Shown here piece by piece: positions 37,352-45,018 of a stretch of 64,000 nt of DNA. A program made the position numbers and the translations under genes. Under the pieces are notes generated by a model. The model was not told the origin of the DNA and did not search any database. It saw only the letters and a program-made list of their open reading frames with translations. Every line of letters starts with the position of its first letter. Position 1 is the stretch's first letter. The DNA is from Longicatena caecimuris (GTDB lineage Bacteria > Bacillota_I > Bacilli_A > Erysipelotrichales > Erysipelotrichaceae): positions 62,001-126,000 of the forward strand of contig NZ_SMBP01000002.1 in assembly GCF_004341945.1 (NCBI RefSeq). Direction: 5' to 3'.

Positions 37352-39811
37352 TCATAGAAAATAACCATCTTTTTGCGCCATCATGTGAAAACCACATGTT
37401 TCATCATAATAACCATCATTCAGTATCATCACCCCCAAGTCTTTTATAGTTATAAAGCAATCTTGATAGTAATTCCCTTGTGTGTATACTTCAATGCTAT
37501 AACGCTGTGCTTGTTTTAATAACATATCAATGCGATTATAATCTTTTATATCCGCACATAATTCTGTGATGATGTCTTCACCTTTACCATATGGTACGAT
37601 TACCGTTGTTGTTGCATTAGGTATTACTTCAAATAAATCACCAGCTTTACGAAAAGCTTGCCGCATAACACATTGTTTTTCCTTATCATTACTAAATTGC
37701 TTTATACTTTGTTCATTTTCTGACAATAAATCATATAGATTGTAAGTCACTTGTCCAACTTTTTTAATATAATCTGTTTCGATGGCTGATTCGCTCTTAT
37801 AAGCAGAAAGGTTTTCATAGTAATATTTATAATAGCAATGCAATGTCTTTTGTGATGCGATATTATTATCATATTGAAGTGGATCATCTCTGAATTTTTT
37901 CAATACTCGAAGGGTCATTGCTTTTGCTCTGGCAATTTCTGATAGTCTTGATAAATTTTCATCAGCATCAGAAAAAATATACGTAATCCCTTCTTCATAT
38001 TCACGATTTCGATTACAGCGTCCAGCTGCTTGAATAATACTGTCTAAACCTGTACAAGCACGCCACACAGTTTCAAAACTTAGATCCACACCTGCCTCAA
38101 TCAAAGATGTGCTGACACAAATGACTTTCGTATCTTTCTGTAAAGCTGCAGTCATCTCTTTAATCATATCTTCTTTATGCTGTGCACACATTGTATTTGC
38201 CAAGAAGAATATTTTATAATCTTTATCTAAAAGAGTTTTAAGTTCTTGGTAAACATCATAAGCTCTTTTCTTTTGGTTTAGGATGATTAGAGCTGATTGG
38301 CGTAATTGTATATCCTCGCTAATGGCCTTCACTAATTCATCTGTGTGCATTATACACTGTGTCTTATCTTCATAGCGGACACGTTGAAAAGCTTCATTAT
38401 ATATTTTTAAATGAGAAAGTATTTCTTCATAAGGAGGAATAGCGTTTAATTTATTTGGAGGAAATGGCTGTGTAGCAGAACACAATAAAACAGTAGACCC
38501 ACAAAATTCTGTTAAATAGTCAATAGCTGTTTGAAACATATTCTTACAAGACAGTGGTAATGATTGAATTTCATCGAATATCAAAATCGCATCTGTCAAT
38601 TGATGCATTCTGCGAATATTTTGTTTTGACCCATGGAAAAGTGCATTTAATACTTGCACATAACTTGTGATGATTACCGCATGATCCCAACGTTCTGTGA
38701 ATAGTTGATGCTGTTCATCATCAATAACAAGACTAGAATAGTGCTCTAAGATGATGGCTTCATCCTTTTCGTCCAATACATCTCTTAGGTTAGCTGCATT
38801 TTGCGTCAATATTGACAAATAAGGTATTACATAGTAAATATGACGAATATGTTTATGTTTTTTTGCATGTGCTAATGCAAATCGTAAACTTGCTAACGTT
38901 TTTCCAGAACCAGTAGGAGCAGCCAGTGTGTAAATTCCTTGCTTTTTTTCTCCGGCCTGATAACATTCTAGAGATATTTGATTTCGTAACTGATTGATTT
39001 CTGTTTGCTTGTTTCCTTGTTGAAGAGTTAAAAGATGTGCATTTAGTTTTTCTTCTAATGTTTCCCAGATATGCAGGCGGTTCTTTTCAAAATAGGGAGG
39101 TTGAAGTACATTATAAGATAAAGTAGGATGATTCATGAATAAATATGTATCATAGCAATCTGCATCTCGTAATGCACTTTGTAATAAGCGCGTTTGCAAT
39201 CCTAATTGAAAATACAAAAGTGTTCCATTTTTCTTTTTACAACCTTGCTCTTCTAAGAATGGTTTTAATTTTATTACATGTTCTTTCATGCGTAAAAAGA
39301 GTGTTTGATATTGTTGTACAGCCTCTTGAATGAGTGTTTGCAAATACCTTTTATCAAATATGCTGAAAAAGGTATTTACGCTTTCTTCATAATCTAATAT
39401 TTCTTTCTTTGTCATTATTTTTGAATGAAAAGGCATTTCTTTATCCGGATTATACATATCATAAAGTTTTGAATGATGGGATAATATGATTAAACTTACG
39501 GATTCTATAAAGCATTTTTGTATAACTTCATTAGTATTCTTCAAATTATAGAAATGATCATATAGATAAATAGCACCTGCAAAAGCATGATTTATTTTTT
39601 CATTTGTGTCTTCATCTTTCATTAAATATGCTTGAAAAGAGGATTTAGCTTTTCCTAAATCATGCAGTATTCCGCTTAAATAGCCAATTTTATCAAGTTC
39701 ACAAGTGGTTAAAAAAACTTGGCATAAAGCTGCTGTATTTTCTTCATGCTGTTTTAGTGTTTGTGAATATTCTGTTTTTTTGATGCGATGTGCTAAGATT
39801 GGATTATTCAT
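37352..39811 (-). CDS. cas3: Cas3 HD nuclease-helicase
   Basis: 819 residues. HD residues are His22, His50-Asp51 (ILHDLGKA), His75 (NHAFAGA), His112/113 and Asp218. The helicase has Walker A APTGSGKT (298-305), FDEIQSLP (Asp413-Glu414) and an arginine-finger motif QAAGRCNRN. It degrades the target strand after Cascade binding. It lies 18 bases before cas5c and 46 bases after a 52-codon ORF. Confidence 0.97.
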   Translation of the reverse strand: MNNPILAHRIKKTEYSQTLKQHEENTAALCQVFLTTCELDKIGYLSGILHDLGKAKSSFQAYLMKDEDTNEKINHAFAGAIYLYDHFYNLKNTNEVIQKCFIESVSLIILSHHSKLYDMYNPDKEMPFHSKIMTKKEILDYEESVNTFFSIFDKRYLQTLIQEAVQQYQTLFLRMKEHVIKLKPFLEEQGCKKKNGTLLYFQLGLQTRLLQSALRDADCYDTYLFMNHPTLSYNVLQPPYFEKNRLHIWETLEEKLNAHLLTLQQGNKQTEINQLRNQISLECYQAGEKKQGIYTLAAPTGSGKTLASLRFALAHAKKHKHIRHIYYVIPYLSILTQNAANLRDVLDEKDEAIILEHYSSLVIDDEQHQLFTERWDHAVIITSYVQVLNALFHGSKQNIRRMHQLTDAILIFDEIQSLPLSCKNMFQTAIDYLTEFCGSTVLLCSATQPFPPNKLNAIPPYEEILSHLKIYNEAFQRVRYEDKTQCIMHTDELVKAISEDIQLRQSALIILNQKKRAYDVYQELKTLLDKDYKIFFLANTMCAQHKEDMIKEMTAALQKDTKVICVSTSLIEAGVDLSFETVWRACTGLDSIIQAAGRCNRNREYEEGITYIFSDADENLSRLSEIARAKAMTLRVLKKFRDDPLQYDNNIASQKTLHCYYKYYYENLSAYKSESAIETDYIKKVGQVTYNLYDLLSENEQSIKQFSNDKEKQCVMRQAFRKAGDLFEVIPNATTTVIVPYGKGEDIITELCADIKDYNRIDMLLKQAQRYSIEVYTQGNYYQDCFITIKDLGVMILNDGYYDETCGFHMMAQKDGYFL

Positions 39812-39857
39812 ATATGCCCCACTTTTAATATGCTTTCATTATACCACAATCACTTCT

Positions 39858-40016
39858 TCAAAATAAATTAGATAATATATGTTTTATCCCACAAAAGATA
39901 ACACTTATAAATTTAGCTATAATATTTTCTTTTGCCATTATTTCGAGCTTAATCTCTTTTTCTTTTTTATGATAACCTGAACAATCTTCTTCTTTTGATT
40001 TATACTCTGCCTTCAT
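39858..40016 (-). CDS. Putative 52-aa protein at the head of the cas operon
   Basis: A 52-codon ORF on the cas strand. AAGGAGAG lies 6 bases before the ATG, the best ribosome site in this operon. Residues 1-30 are highly charged (MKAEYKSKEEDCSGYHKKEK then more Lys/Glu). Residues 31-52 are hydrophobic and amphipathic (NIIAKFISVIFCGIKHILSN). It is the first gene after the cas promoter and 46 bases before cas3. I recognise no family. It could be a regulator, a Cas-associated small protein, or a toxin kept silent by the CRISPR-like RNA upstream. Confidence 0.6.
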   Translation of the reverse strand: MKAEYKSKEEDCSGYHKKEKEIKLEIMAKENIIAKFISVIFCGIKHILSNLF

Positions 40017-40039
40017 AACTCTCTCCTTCTTTTTTATAG

Positions 40040-40060
40040 TTCTTATTTCATATTATTTTA
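40040..40060 (+). promoter_or_regulatory. TTC PAM plus 18-bp target of the CRISPR-like RNA
   Basis: TTC at 40040-40042 is directly followed by TTATTTCATATTATTTTA (40043-40060). The guide-like sequence of the RNA at 40157-40174 reads TTATTTCATATCATTTTA, one mismatch at position 12. The target covers the -10 box and the expected transcript start of the cas operon. Confidence 0.8.
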
Positions 40061-40082
40061 TCACAATTTTTTTTATTGTCAA
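40055..40082 (-). promoter_or_regulatory. Promoter of the cas operon
   Basis: On the minus strand: TTGACA (40082-40077), 16 bases, TGA-TAAAAT with extended -10 (40060-40055). The transcript would start near 40048, about 30 bases before the 52-aa ORF. Confidence 0.8.
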
Positions 40083-40114
40083 ATCTTCTAAACAAGAAAA
40101 TATATCAATACAAA

Positions 40115-40228
40115 GCAAAAGCTCCGATTTTGAATAAATCGGAGCTTTTGCATTACTAAAATGATATGAAATAAATTTCAACTCACAGCTCTTATAATTT
40201 AGTCATATATCTAAATATAAGAACCGAC
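40115..40228 (-). ncRNA. CRISPR-derived guide-like RNA (CreR/CreA-type candidate)
   Basis: On the minus strand a 54-nt pseudo-repeat (40228-40175) starts GTCGG and ends with TGTGAGTTGAAAT. It thus keeps the first four bases and the full 11-nt handle of the true repeats, while the stem is enlarged (GGTTCTTATATTTAG with CTAAATTATAAGAGCT, two G-U and one bulge). An 18-nt guide-like sequence follows (40174-40157) and then a 16-bp perfect hairpin (40151-40115) that can end the RNA. The guide matches the cas promoter next to a TTC PAM. Cas5c processing and Cascade-mediated repression of cas are inferred. Confidence 0.8.
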
Positions 40229-40234
40229 TTTAAT

Positions 40235-40240
40235 AGTATA
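40235..40240 (-). promoter_or_regulatory. -10 box of the guide-like RNA
   Basis: TGT-TATACT (extended -10) on the minus strand; its predicted start (about 40228) coincides with the 5' end of the pseudo-repeat. The -35 is poor. Confidence 0.5.
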
Positions 40241-40340
40241 ACACAGCCTTAAACTCTTTTTATTTACTTTTATAAAAAATCATTGATATTAAATCTTTTT
40301 GTACAATAATAGCTTGAGGTATTATCTTTATAATTGAAAT

Positions 40341-40377
40341 TTGACAATTCTTTCTTTTCTGTTTAAAATATGTAAAC
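40341..40377 (+). promoter_or_regulatory. Promoter and likely operator of the marR operon
   Basis: TTGACA (40341-40346), 17 bases, TAAAAT (40364-40369). The dyad GTTTA-AAATATG-TAAAC (40361-40377) overlaps the -10 box, a usual place for MarR autoregulation. Confidence 0.6.
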
Positions 40378-40406
40378 TACATATAAATTATATAGAAGGT
40401 GAAAAT

Positions 40407-40871
40407 ATGAATATTTCTATGTATACGTATCAGAAACAAATTGAACGAATTTATCGCAAATTAAACCATCGTTCTACTGATTTTCTACGTCCTTACTATG
40501 AAAAATACCAAATAAGTGAACTTCAATACCGTGTTTTATCCCATATTCAAGAACATACCGCTTGTACAATAGGTGCCTGTGCAAAAGCCTTGCAACAAGA
40601 TGCAGGCAATATGTCTGCAACCTGCAAAAAATTAGAAAAATTAGGATATATCTTTCGTAAACGTAGCGTGAGTGATGAACGTGTGGTCTTATTATATCCT
40701 ACAGAATCTGGAAAAGCTTGTATTCATACGATCCATGATGCCATGTATCAGCATTATCAAAAACAATGGAATCATTATAACGATAAAGACAAAGAACTCA
40801 TCGTAAATGGATTACAAAAGTTAGAACAATTTATAGAAATGATAAATGAAAAGGAGGATCCTCATGAATAA
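40407..40871 (+). CDS. MarR-family transcriptional regulator
   Basis: 154 residues from the ATG at 40407 (AGAAGGTG 6 bases upstream). The longer frame that starts inside the -35 box is not used. Winged-helix pattern: LQYRVLSHIQEH, IGACAKALQQDAGNMSATCKKLEKLGYI and the wing RKRSVSDERVVLLYPTESGK. It overlaps the next gene by 8 bases and probably controls this four- or five-gene unit. Confidence 0.9.
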   Translation: MNISMYTYQKQIERIYRKLNHRSTDFLRPYYEKYQISELQYRVLSHIQEHTACTIGACAKALQQDAGNMSATCKKLEKLGYIFRKRSVSDERVVLLYPTESGKACIHTIHDAMYQHYQKQWNHYNDKDKELIVNGLQKLEQFIEMINEKEDPHE

Positions 40872-41499
40872 AAAAGGTGTCTTATTCGATATGGATGGTA
40901 CTCTCATCAATACCTATGAAAATATCAATTTCAAGCAAGCATTAAGTGAATTAAAGACTGTCCAAAAAACATTGATATTAAAAGTTTTAAAATCACGCGT
41001 GCGAAGCTTCTCAGAAATGGAACAAAAGATCCGTGAAGAGGTAGAAAATCCACAAGAAGCTCAAGATTTAATTGATCGTGTTATGGAATTCTTATTAAAC
41101 CATTATGATCATGCGCCTATGAAAAATGAAGCTTTGACCTTCCTGCATTATCTGAAGCAAAAAAATTATAAAATATGTCTATGTACAAACAATGCAACTG
41201 ATGTGGTCAATCACATCTTAAAACACAAACAAATGACTCCCTATTTTGACTATGTTATTACTTCTCAACAAGTAACACGCAGTAAACCAGATCCTCAGAT
41301 GTATCTAGAGGCATTACATAATGTTAATCTTAAAGCAGAAGAATGTGTAATTTTTGAGGATACAGAAAATGGTGTACAAGCTGCAAAAAATGCCGGTATT
41401 GATGTTATTGTTGTGAGTGATAAAGAAAAACGCAAGTTTGCAGATTGTCCGATTATCATACAAGATTATTCTGATAAACGTCTGTATGAATTATTCTAG
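40864..41499 (+). CDS. HAD-superfamily hydrolase (phosphatase or phosphomutase-like)
   Basis: 211 residues from the ATG at 40864, preceded by AAGGAGG; the start lies inside the end of marR. Motif I is LFDMDGTLI, motif II CLCTNNATD, the motif III Lys is in RSKPDPQMY and motif IV is IFEDTENGVQAAKNAG. It resembles beta-phosphoglucomutase/Gph-type enzymes. The substrate is unknown. Confidence 0.88.
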   Translation: MNKKGVLFDMDGTLINTYENINFKQALSELKTVQKTLILKVLKSRVRSFSEMEQKIREEVENPQEAQDLIDRVMEFLLNHYDHAPMKNEALTFLHYLKQKNYKICLCTNNATDVVNHILKHKQMTPYFDYVITSQQVTRSKPDPQMYLEALHNVNLKAEECVIFEDTENGVQAAKNAGIDVIVVSDKEKRKFADCPIIIQDYSDKRLYELF

Positions 41500-41510
41500 G
41501 AGGATATCGT

Positions 41511-42311
41511 ATGTTCTATATCTTATGTTTCTTCGCTTATAGCTTTTTAGGTTGGGTATGTGAGTGTATCTATTGCAGCATTCCTGCCAAGAAATTCATA
41601 AATCGTGGATTTTTAGAAGGACCCTACTGTCCAATTTATGGCTGTGGAGCTATGCTTGTTATTTACCTGCTCACACCTTTTGCCGCTAAGCCACTGCTTC
41701 TATTTGTAGCAGGCATCCTTGTTACAAGTGCACTTGAATACATAACCAGTTGGCTGATGGAAATGTTCTTCCATACAAAGTGGTGGGATTATTCAACATA
41801 TCCTTTTAATATCAATGGACGTATTTGTTTAAAAAACTCTACGCTTTTCGGTATTATGGTCGTATTTGTTTACTATGTATTGCATCCATTTGTAAATGAT
41901 TCAATAAATCTTTTGCCGCATCAGGCACAAGCAATACTCTGTATCTTGTTAATTATCCTTTTCACCTATGATGGTGTATCAACACTTATGGCACTACTAC
42001 GCAAAAACAAGGATTTCCTGGAAGTGGAGAACAGTATGAAAGAATTGGTCAAAGAGTTTAAAACAGCTCAGATTTTTCCACTTGAAGAACCTATAAGTGA
42101 AAGTATTCGCCGCGTTTTAGATAATACTGACGCTGATGAAATTTTATTATCACATATTCAAAAAGTTCATGATATGGTAGATTCCCTGCATCAAAAACGT
42201 AAACACACACATGAGCGTTTAAGCAAAGCTTTCCCTAACAAAAAAGAAGCTTTAACTAGAACAAATATTGAAGCATTATTTAAAACAATACACAATCACT
42301 TACATCATTAA
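41511..42311 (+). CDS. Putative ABC-transporter type IV (CmpB) membrane protein
   Basis: 266 residues. The N-terminal 155 residues form about five helices with the family pattern FAYSFLGWVCECIYCSIPAK and GFLEGPYCPIYGCG. WWDYSTYPFNINGRICLKNS lies between helices. The C-terminal 100 residues are cytoplasmic and helical. The name comes from the Pfam family; transport was not shown to my knowledge. Probably co-transcribed with the HAD gene (11-base gap). Confidence 0.82.
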   Translation: MFYILCFFAYSFLGWVCECIYCSIPAKKFINRGFLEGPYCPIYGCGAMLVIYLLTPFAAKPLLLFVAGILVTSALEYITSWLMEMFFHTKWWDYSTYPFNINGRICLKNSTLFGIMVVFVYYVLHPFVNDSINLLPHQAQAILCILLIILFTYDGVSTLMALLRKNKDFLEVENSMKELVKEFKTAQIFPLEEPISESIRRVLDNTDADEILLSHIQKVHDMVDSLHQKRKHTHERLSKAFPNKKEALTRTNIEALFKTIHNHLHH

Positions 42312-42381
42312 TCTATGTAAACAATGAGCATTAGAAACATTAACCAAAAAGATTGGAAAAGCTTTTCTTCGTGCAAATTCA

Positions 42382-42402
42382 TATAGTATAAGATGTACTA
42401 TA
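42382..42402 (+). promoter_or_regulatory. Perfect dyad upstream of pgsA
   Basis: TATAGTA-TAAGATG-TACTATA, a 21-bp inverted repeat 90 bases before the pgsA start, may be an operator. The regulator is not identified. Confidence 0.4.
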
Positions 42403-42491
42403 GCATCCAATTTTGTTTTGACTATTAAATGGACATATAATTGCGGCTTTTATAAATTTATTGCATTTTCAAAAAACATAAGGAGAATATC

Positions 42492-43046
42492 ATGTATATA
42501 AAAAAATCAGATATTTGTACCATACCAAATTTACTTACTATGCTACGCATAATTCTTGTACCTATTTTCATATATTATTATATGCAGGATGAACAACTGA
42601 TAGCAGCTTTTCTTATCCTCGCATGTGGCTTTACTGATTTCTTAGATGGCTATATTGCAAGGCATACGAATGCAATAAGTGAAATAGGTAAAATGTTAGA
42701 TCCATTTGCAGATAAACTTCTGCAGTTTGCTATTGTATTTGTACTGCTATTCAAGATTCAGCATATGAAATGGGTGTTTCTGTTATTCATGGTCAAAGAA
42801 ACCAGTATGTTCTTATGTTGGCTGTATATGAGAAAAAAAGGCGGTTATATGAACGGTGCGCAGTGGTTTGGTAAGGTATCGACGGCAGTTTTCTATGTTA
42901 CAATGTTTCTGCTGCTCTTGTTGCCAATTAAAAACACGATTTACTCAGATATCCTTTTGCTCATTACAACCATATTCTTACTGATTTCGTTCCTGCTTTA
43001 TATGAAAACCTATTTCGCTATGTTTCATAAAATGAATCATTCATAA
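42492..43046 (+). CDS. pgsA: CDP-alcohol phosphatidyltransferase (PgsA-like)
   Basis: 184 residues, six hydrophobic segments. The full family motif D-G-x2-A-R-x8-G-x3-D-x3-D is present as DGYIARHTNAISEIGKMLDP plus FAD. It makes phosphatidylglycerol phosphate from CDP-diacylglycerol and glycerol-3-phosphate at the membrane. An AAGGAG site precedes the ATG and the permease gene follows after 13 bases. Confidence 0.9.
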   Translation: MYIKKSDICTIPNLLTMLRIILVPIFIYYYMQDEQLIAAFLILACGFTDFLDGYIARHTNAISEIGKMLDPFADKLLQFAIVFVLLFKIQHMKWVFLLFMVKETSMFLCWLYMRKKGGYMNGAQWFGKVSTAVFYVTMFLLLLLPIKNTIYSDILLLITTIFLLISFLLYMKTYFAMFHKMNHS

Positions 43047-43059
43047 AGGAGGGTGCAGA

Positions 43060-44196
43060 ATGGATACAGAAAAACAACGAGCCTTTATCATTCGTTTTCT
43101 GTATTTTTCCATTCTAATGCTCCTTTTTTATGTCTTTTTTCAATATATCATCCCCTACCTTTTGCCATTCATTCTTGGTTTTTTCATCGCCTTTATGTTA
43201 CGTCCCATTATCCGTATTTTTGTAAGACTTACAAAGGGACATGAAAAGTTTTGGAGCATTGTTATCATTTTATTTTTTTATGCATTATTAGGTATTATAT
43301 TAAGTTATTGCGGTATGAAGATATACTTTTGGACGCAAGATGTGCTTATTAAAATACCCGAATGGTATCAAAACACGATGGAACCCTTTCTTCAAGATTC
43401 TTTCTCTCATGTCCAAGTAGTTTGGAAGGATTATGATGGAGCGATATCAAGTGCTATCACGTCCATTTGGGAAGGCCTACAAAATTTTCTTTCAGGATTT
43501 GTTACTGATTTATCGCAAAATATTCTAAGCATATTAAGTAATTTACTATCTTCAGTACCTAAATTCCTTTTAACCTTTTTTATTGCCATATTTTCTAGTT
43601 TCTTTTTTACTTCTGATTACCATAACCTTTCTAATTTCTTTTTCCAACAATTCTCACCAGAAACACAAAAAATCATATTATCTATACGTTATTTTGCCAC
43701 TCATACCTTTTTAAATATGTTTATAGCTACAATCAAATTAATGCTATTAACATTCTTTGAATTAGGCATAGGTCTTTCTATTTTAGATATAAAAAAAGCC
43801 TGGCTGATAGCCTTAGGCATTACGGTTTTTGATGTACTTCCCGTATTAGGTACCGGAGGTATTATGATACCTTGGATTCTGTTTTCTTATGTCCAAGGGC
43901 AACATAAATTAGCCATAGGATTATTAATATTATATTTAATTATTACTTTAATACGTAATATAGTAGAGCCTAAATTAATGGGAAAGCAGTTAGGACTGCA
44001 TCCTTTGTTAATGCTGTTATGTATGTATGCAGGCGGTAAATTATTTGGTGTGTTTGGATTTATGTGCATGCCGATGGTGTTACTAATCCTTAAAAATCTT
44101 AATGAAGAGGAAATTATACATTTGTATAAATGTTATAATTTACATGAATCAAAATGCAACATATCAACTCACGCATCTCACAAGATGCGACAATAG
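43060..44196 (+). CDS. AI-2E family transporter (YtvI/PerM-like)
   Basis: 378 residues with about seven or eight helices; conserved blocks are FFTSDYHNLS, LGIGLSILDIKKAWLIALG, VLPVLGTGGIM and EPKLMGKQLGLHPLLML. The last 11 codons (ISTHASHKMRQ) and the stop are formed by the first repeat and spacer of CRISPR array 2. The original stop has therefore been lost or the array lies directly at the 3' end. Members export signals or ions; the function here is not known. Confidence 0.88.
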   Translation: MDTEKQRAFIIRFLYFSILMLLFYVFFQYIIPYLLPFILGFFIAFMLRPIIRIFVRLTKGHEKFWSIVIILFFYALLGIILSYCGMKIYFWTQDVLIKIPEWYQNTMEPFLQDSFSHVQVVWKDYDGAISSAITSIWEGLQNFLSGFVTDLSQNILSILSNLLSSVPKFLLTFFIAIFSSFFFTSDYHNLSNFFFQQFSPETQKIILSIRYFATHTFLNMFIATIKLMLLTFFELGIGLSILDIKKAWLIALGITVFDVLPVLGTGGIMIPWILFSYVQGQHKLAIGLLILYLIITLIRNIVEPKLMGKQLGLHPLLMLLCMYAGGKLFGVFGFMCMPMVLLILKNLNEEEIIHLYKCYNLHESKCNISTHASHKMRQ

Positions 44197-44850
44197 AAAC
44201 GAATATCACGAATTGGCAACGCCGGCAATTTCAACTCACACATCTCGCGAATACGATCTGTAAAGATGATACTTTTATGAGCTACTTTTTTGTATTTCAA
44301 CTCACACATCTCGCGAATGCGACCGTTCCATAGTGATAGCACTAAGTAAATACTCGGATTTCAACTCACGCTTCTTACAAGATGCGACCTTTTGCAGATT
44401 CCTTTTTCAATGTTTCTTTCAGATTTCAACTCACGCTTCTTACAAAATGCGACTGGTCCACCAGCAGGAGGTAAAACAACATATGTTAAAATTTCAACTC
44501 ACGCTTCTTACAAAATGCGACCGTGCGGAAAGAGCCACTGCAAAAAACCTAAAGATTTCAACTCACGCTTCTTACAAAATGCGACTGTAAAAATATATGT
44601 CCAAGTTCATGTAGTATTAGATTTCAACTCACGCTTCTTACAAAATGCGACGGATGGATGACTCTACTGCGATTAAAGGACATGAATTTCAACTCACGCT
44701 TCTTACAAAATGCGACATCACCAACCGTTATATTGGTACTAATAAGATTTTTATTTCAACTCACGCTTCTTACAAAATGCGACTTAGGTTCCTTACCTGA
44801 TGGTTTGTGTAGAACTGCTATTTCAACTCACGCTTCTTACAAAATGCGAC
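44161..44850 (-). CRISPR. CRISPR array 2 (cas-less): 11 repeats, 10 spacers
   Basis: Repeats are 30-31 bp and share ATTTCAACTCAC with array 1. The eight leader-side repeats (44358 onward) read ACGCTTCTTACAAAATGCGAC in their variable part, except that the one at 44358 has AAGATGC. The oldest (44161) has GCATCTCACAAGATGC with an intact stem. Repeats at 44228 and 44294 differ again (ACACATCTCGCGAAT). The handle TGAGTTGAAAT is identical to array 1, so the same Cas5c/Cascade could use it. The first repeat overlaps the permease gene. Confidence 0.97.
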
Positions 44851-44951
44851 AGCAAATTTTCATTAAAATCATATCATTTAAAGAAGAAACGCTTAACATT
44901 AATATAATTTTAGAAAAATAGCTCTATAAATATCAATATTAATATGACAAA
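44851..44951 (-). promoter_or_regulatory. Leader of CRISPR array 2
   Basis: About 100 AT-rich bases. On the minus strand the junction is ATTTGCT before GTCG, as in array 1, and TTAATGTTAA is also present. Confidence 0.65.
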
Positions 44952-45000
44952 TTGGTGCGAATCTCCTAGCATTCTACTGTACGCTTGTTATTCGCACCAA
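44952..45000 (-). terminator. Hairpin between guaA and the array 2 leader
   Basis: TTGGTGCGAAT pairs with ATTCGCACCAA; it lies 18 bases past guaA. The 45-nt core has the same ends and length as the element beside array 1. Confidence 0.65.
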
Positions 45001-45018
45001 TTTATCTAATATCGATTT

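Noticed and set aside
40341-40406. Longer N-terminus for the MarR regulator starting at 40341
   Set aside because: This start lies in the TTGACA -35 box, and a proper ribosome site serves the ATG at 40407.
44333-44921. Open frames with repeated STHASYKMR or FNSRFLQNAT
   Set aside because: Same artefact in CRISPR array 2.
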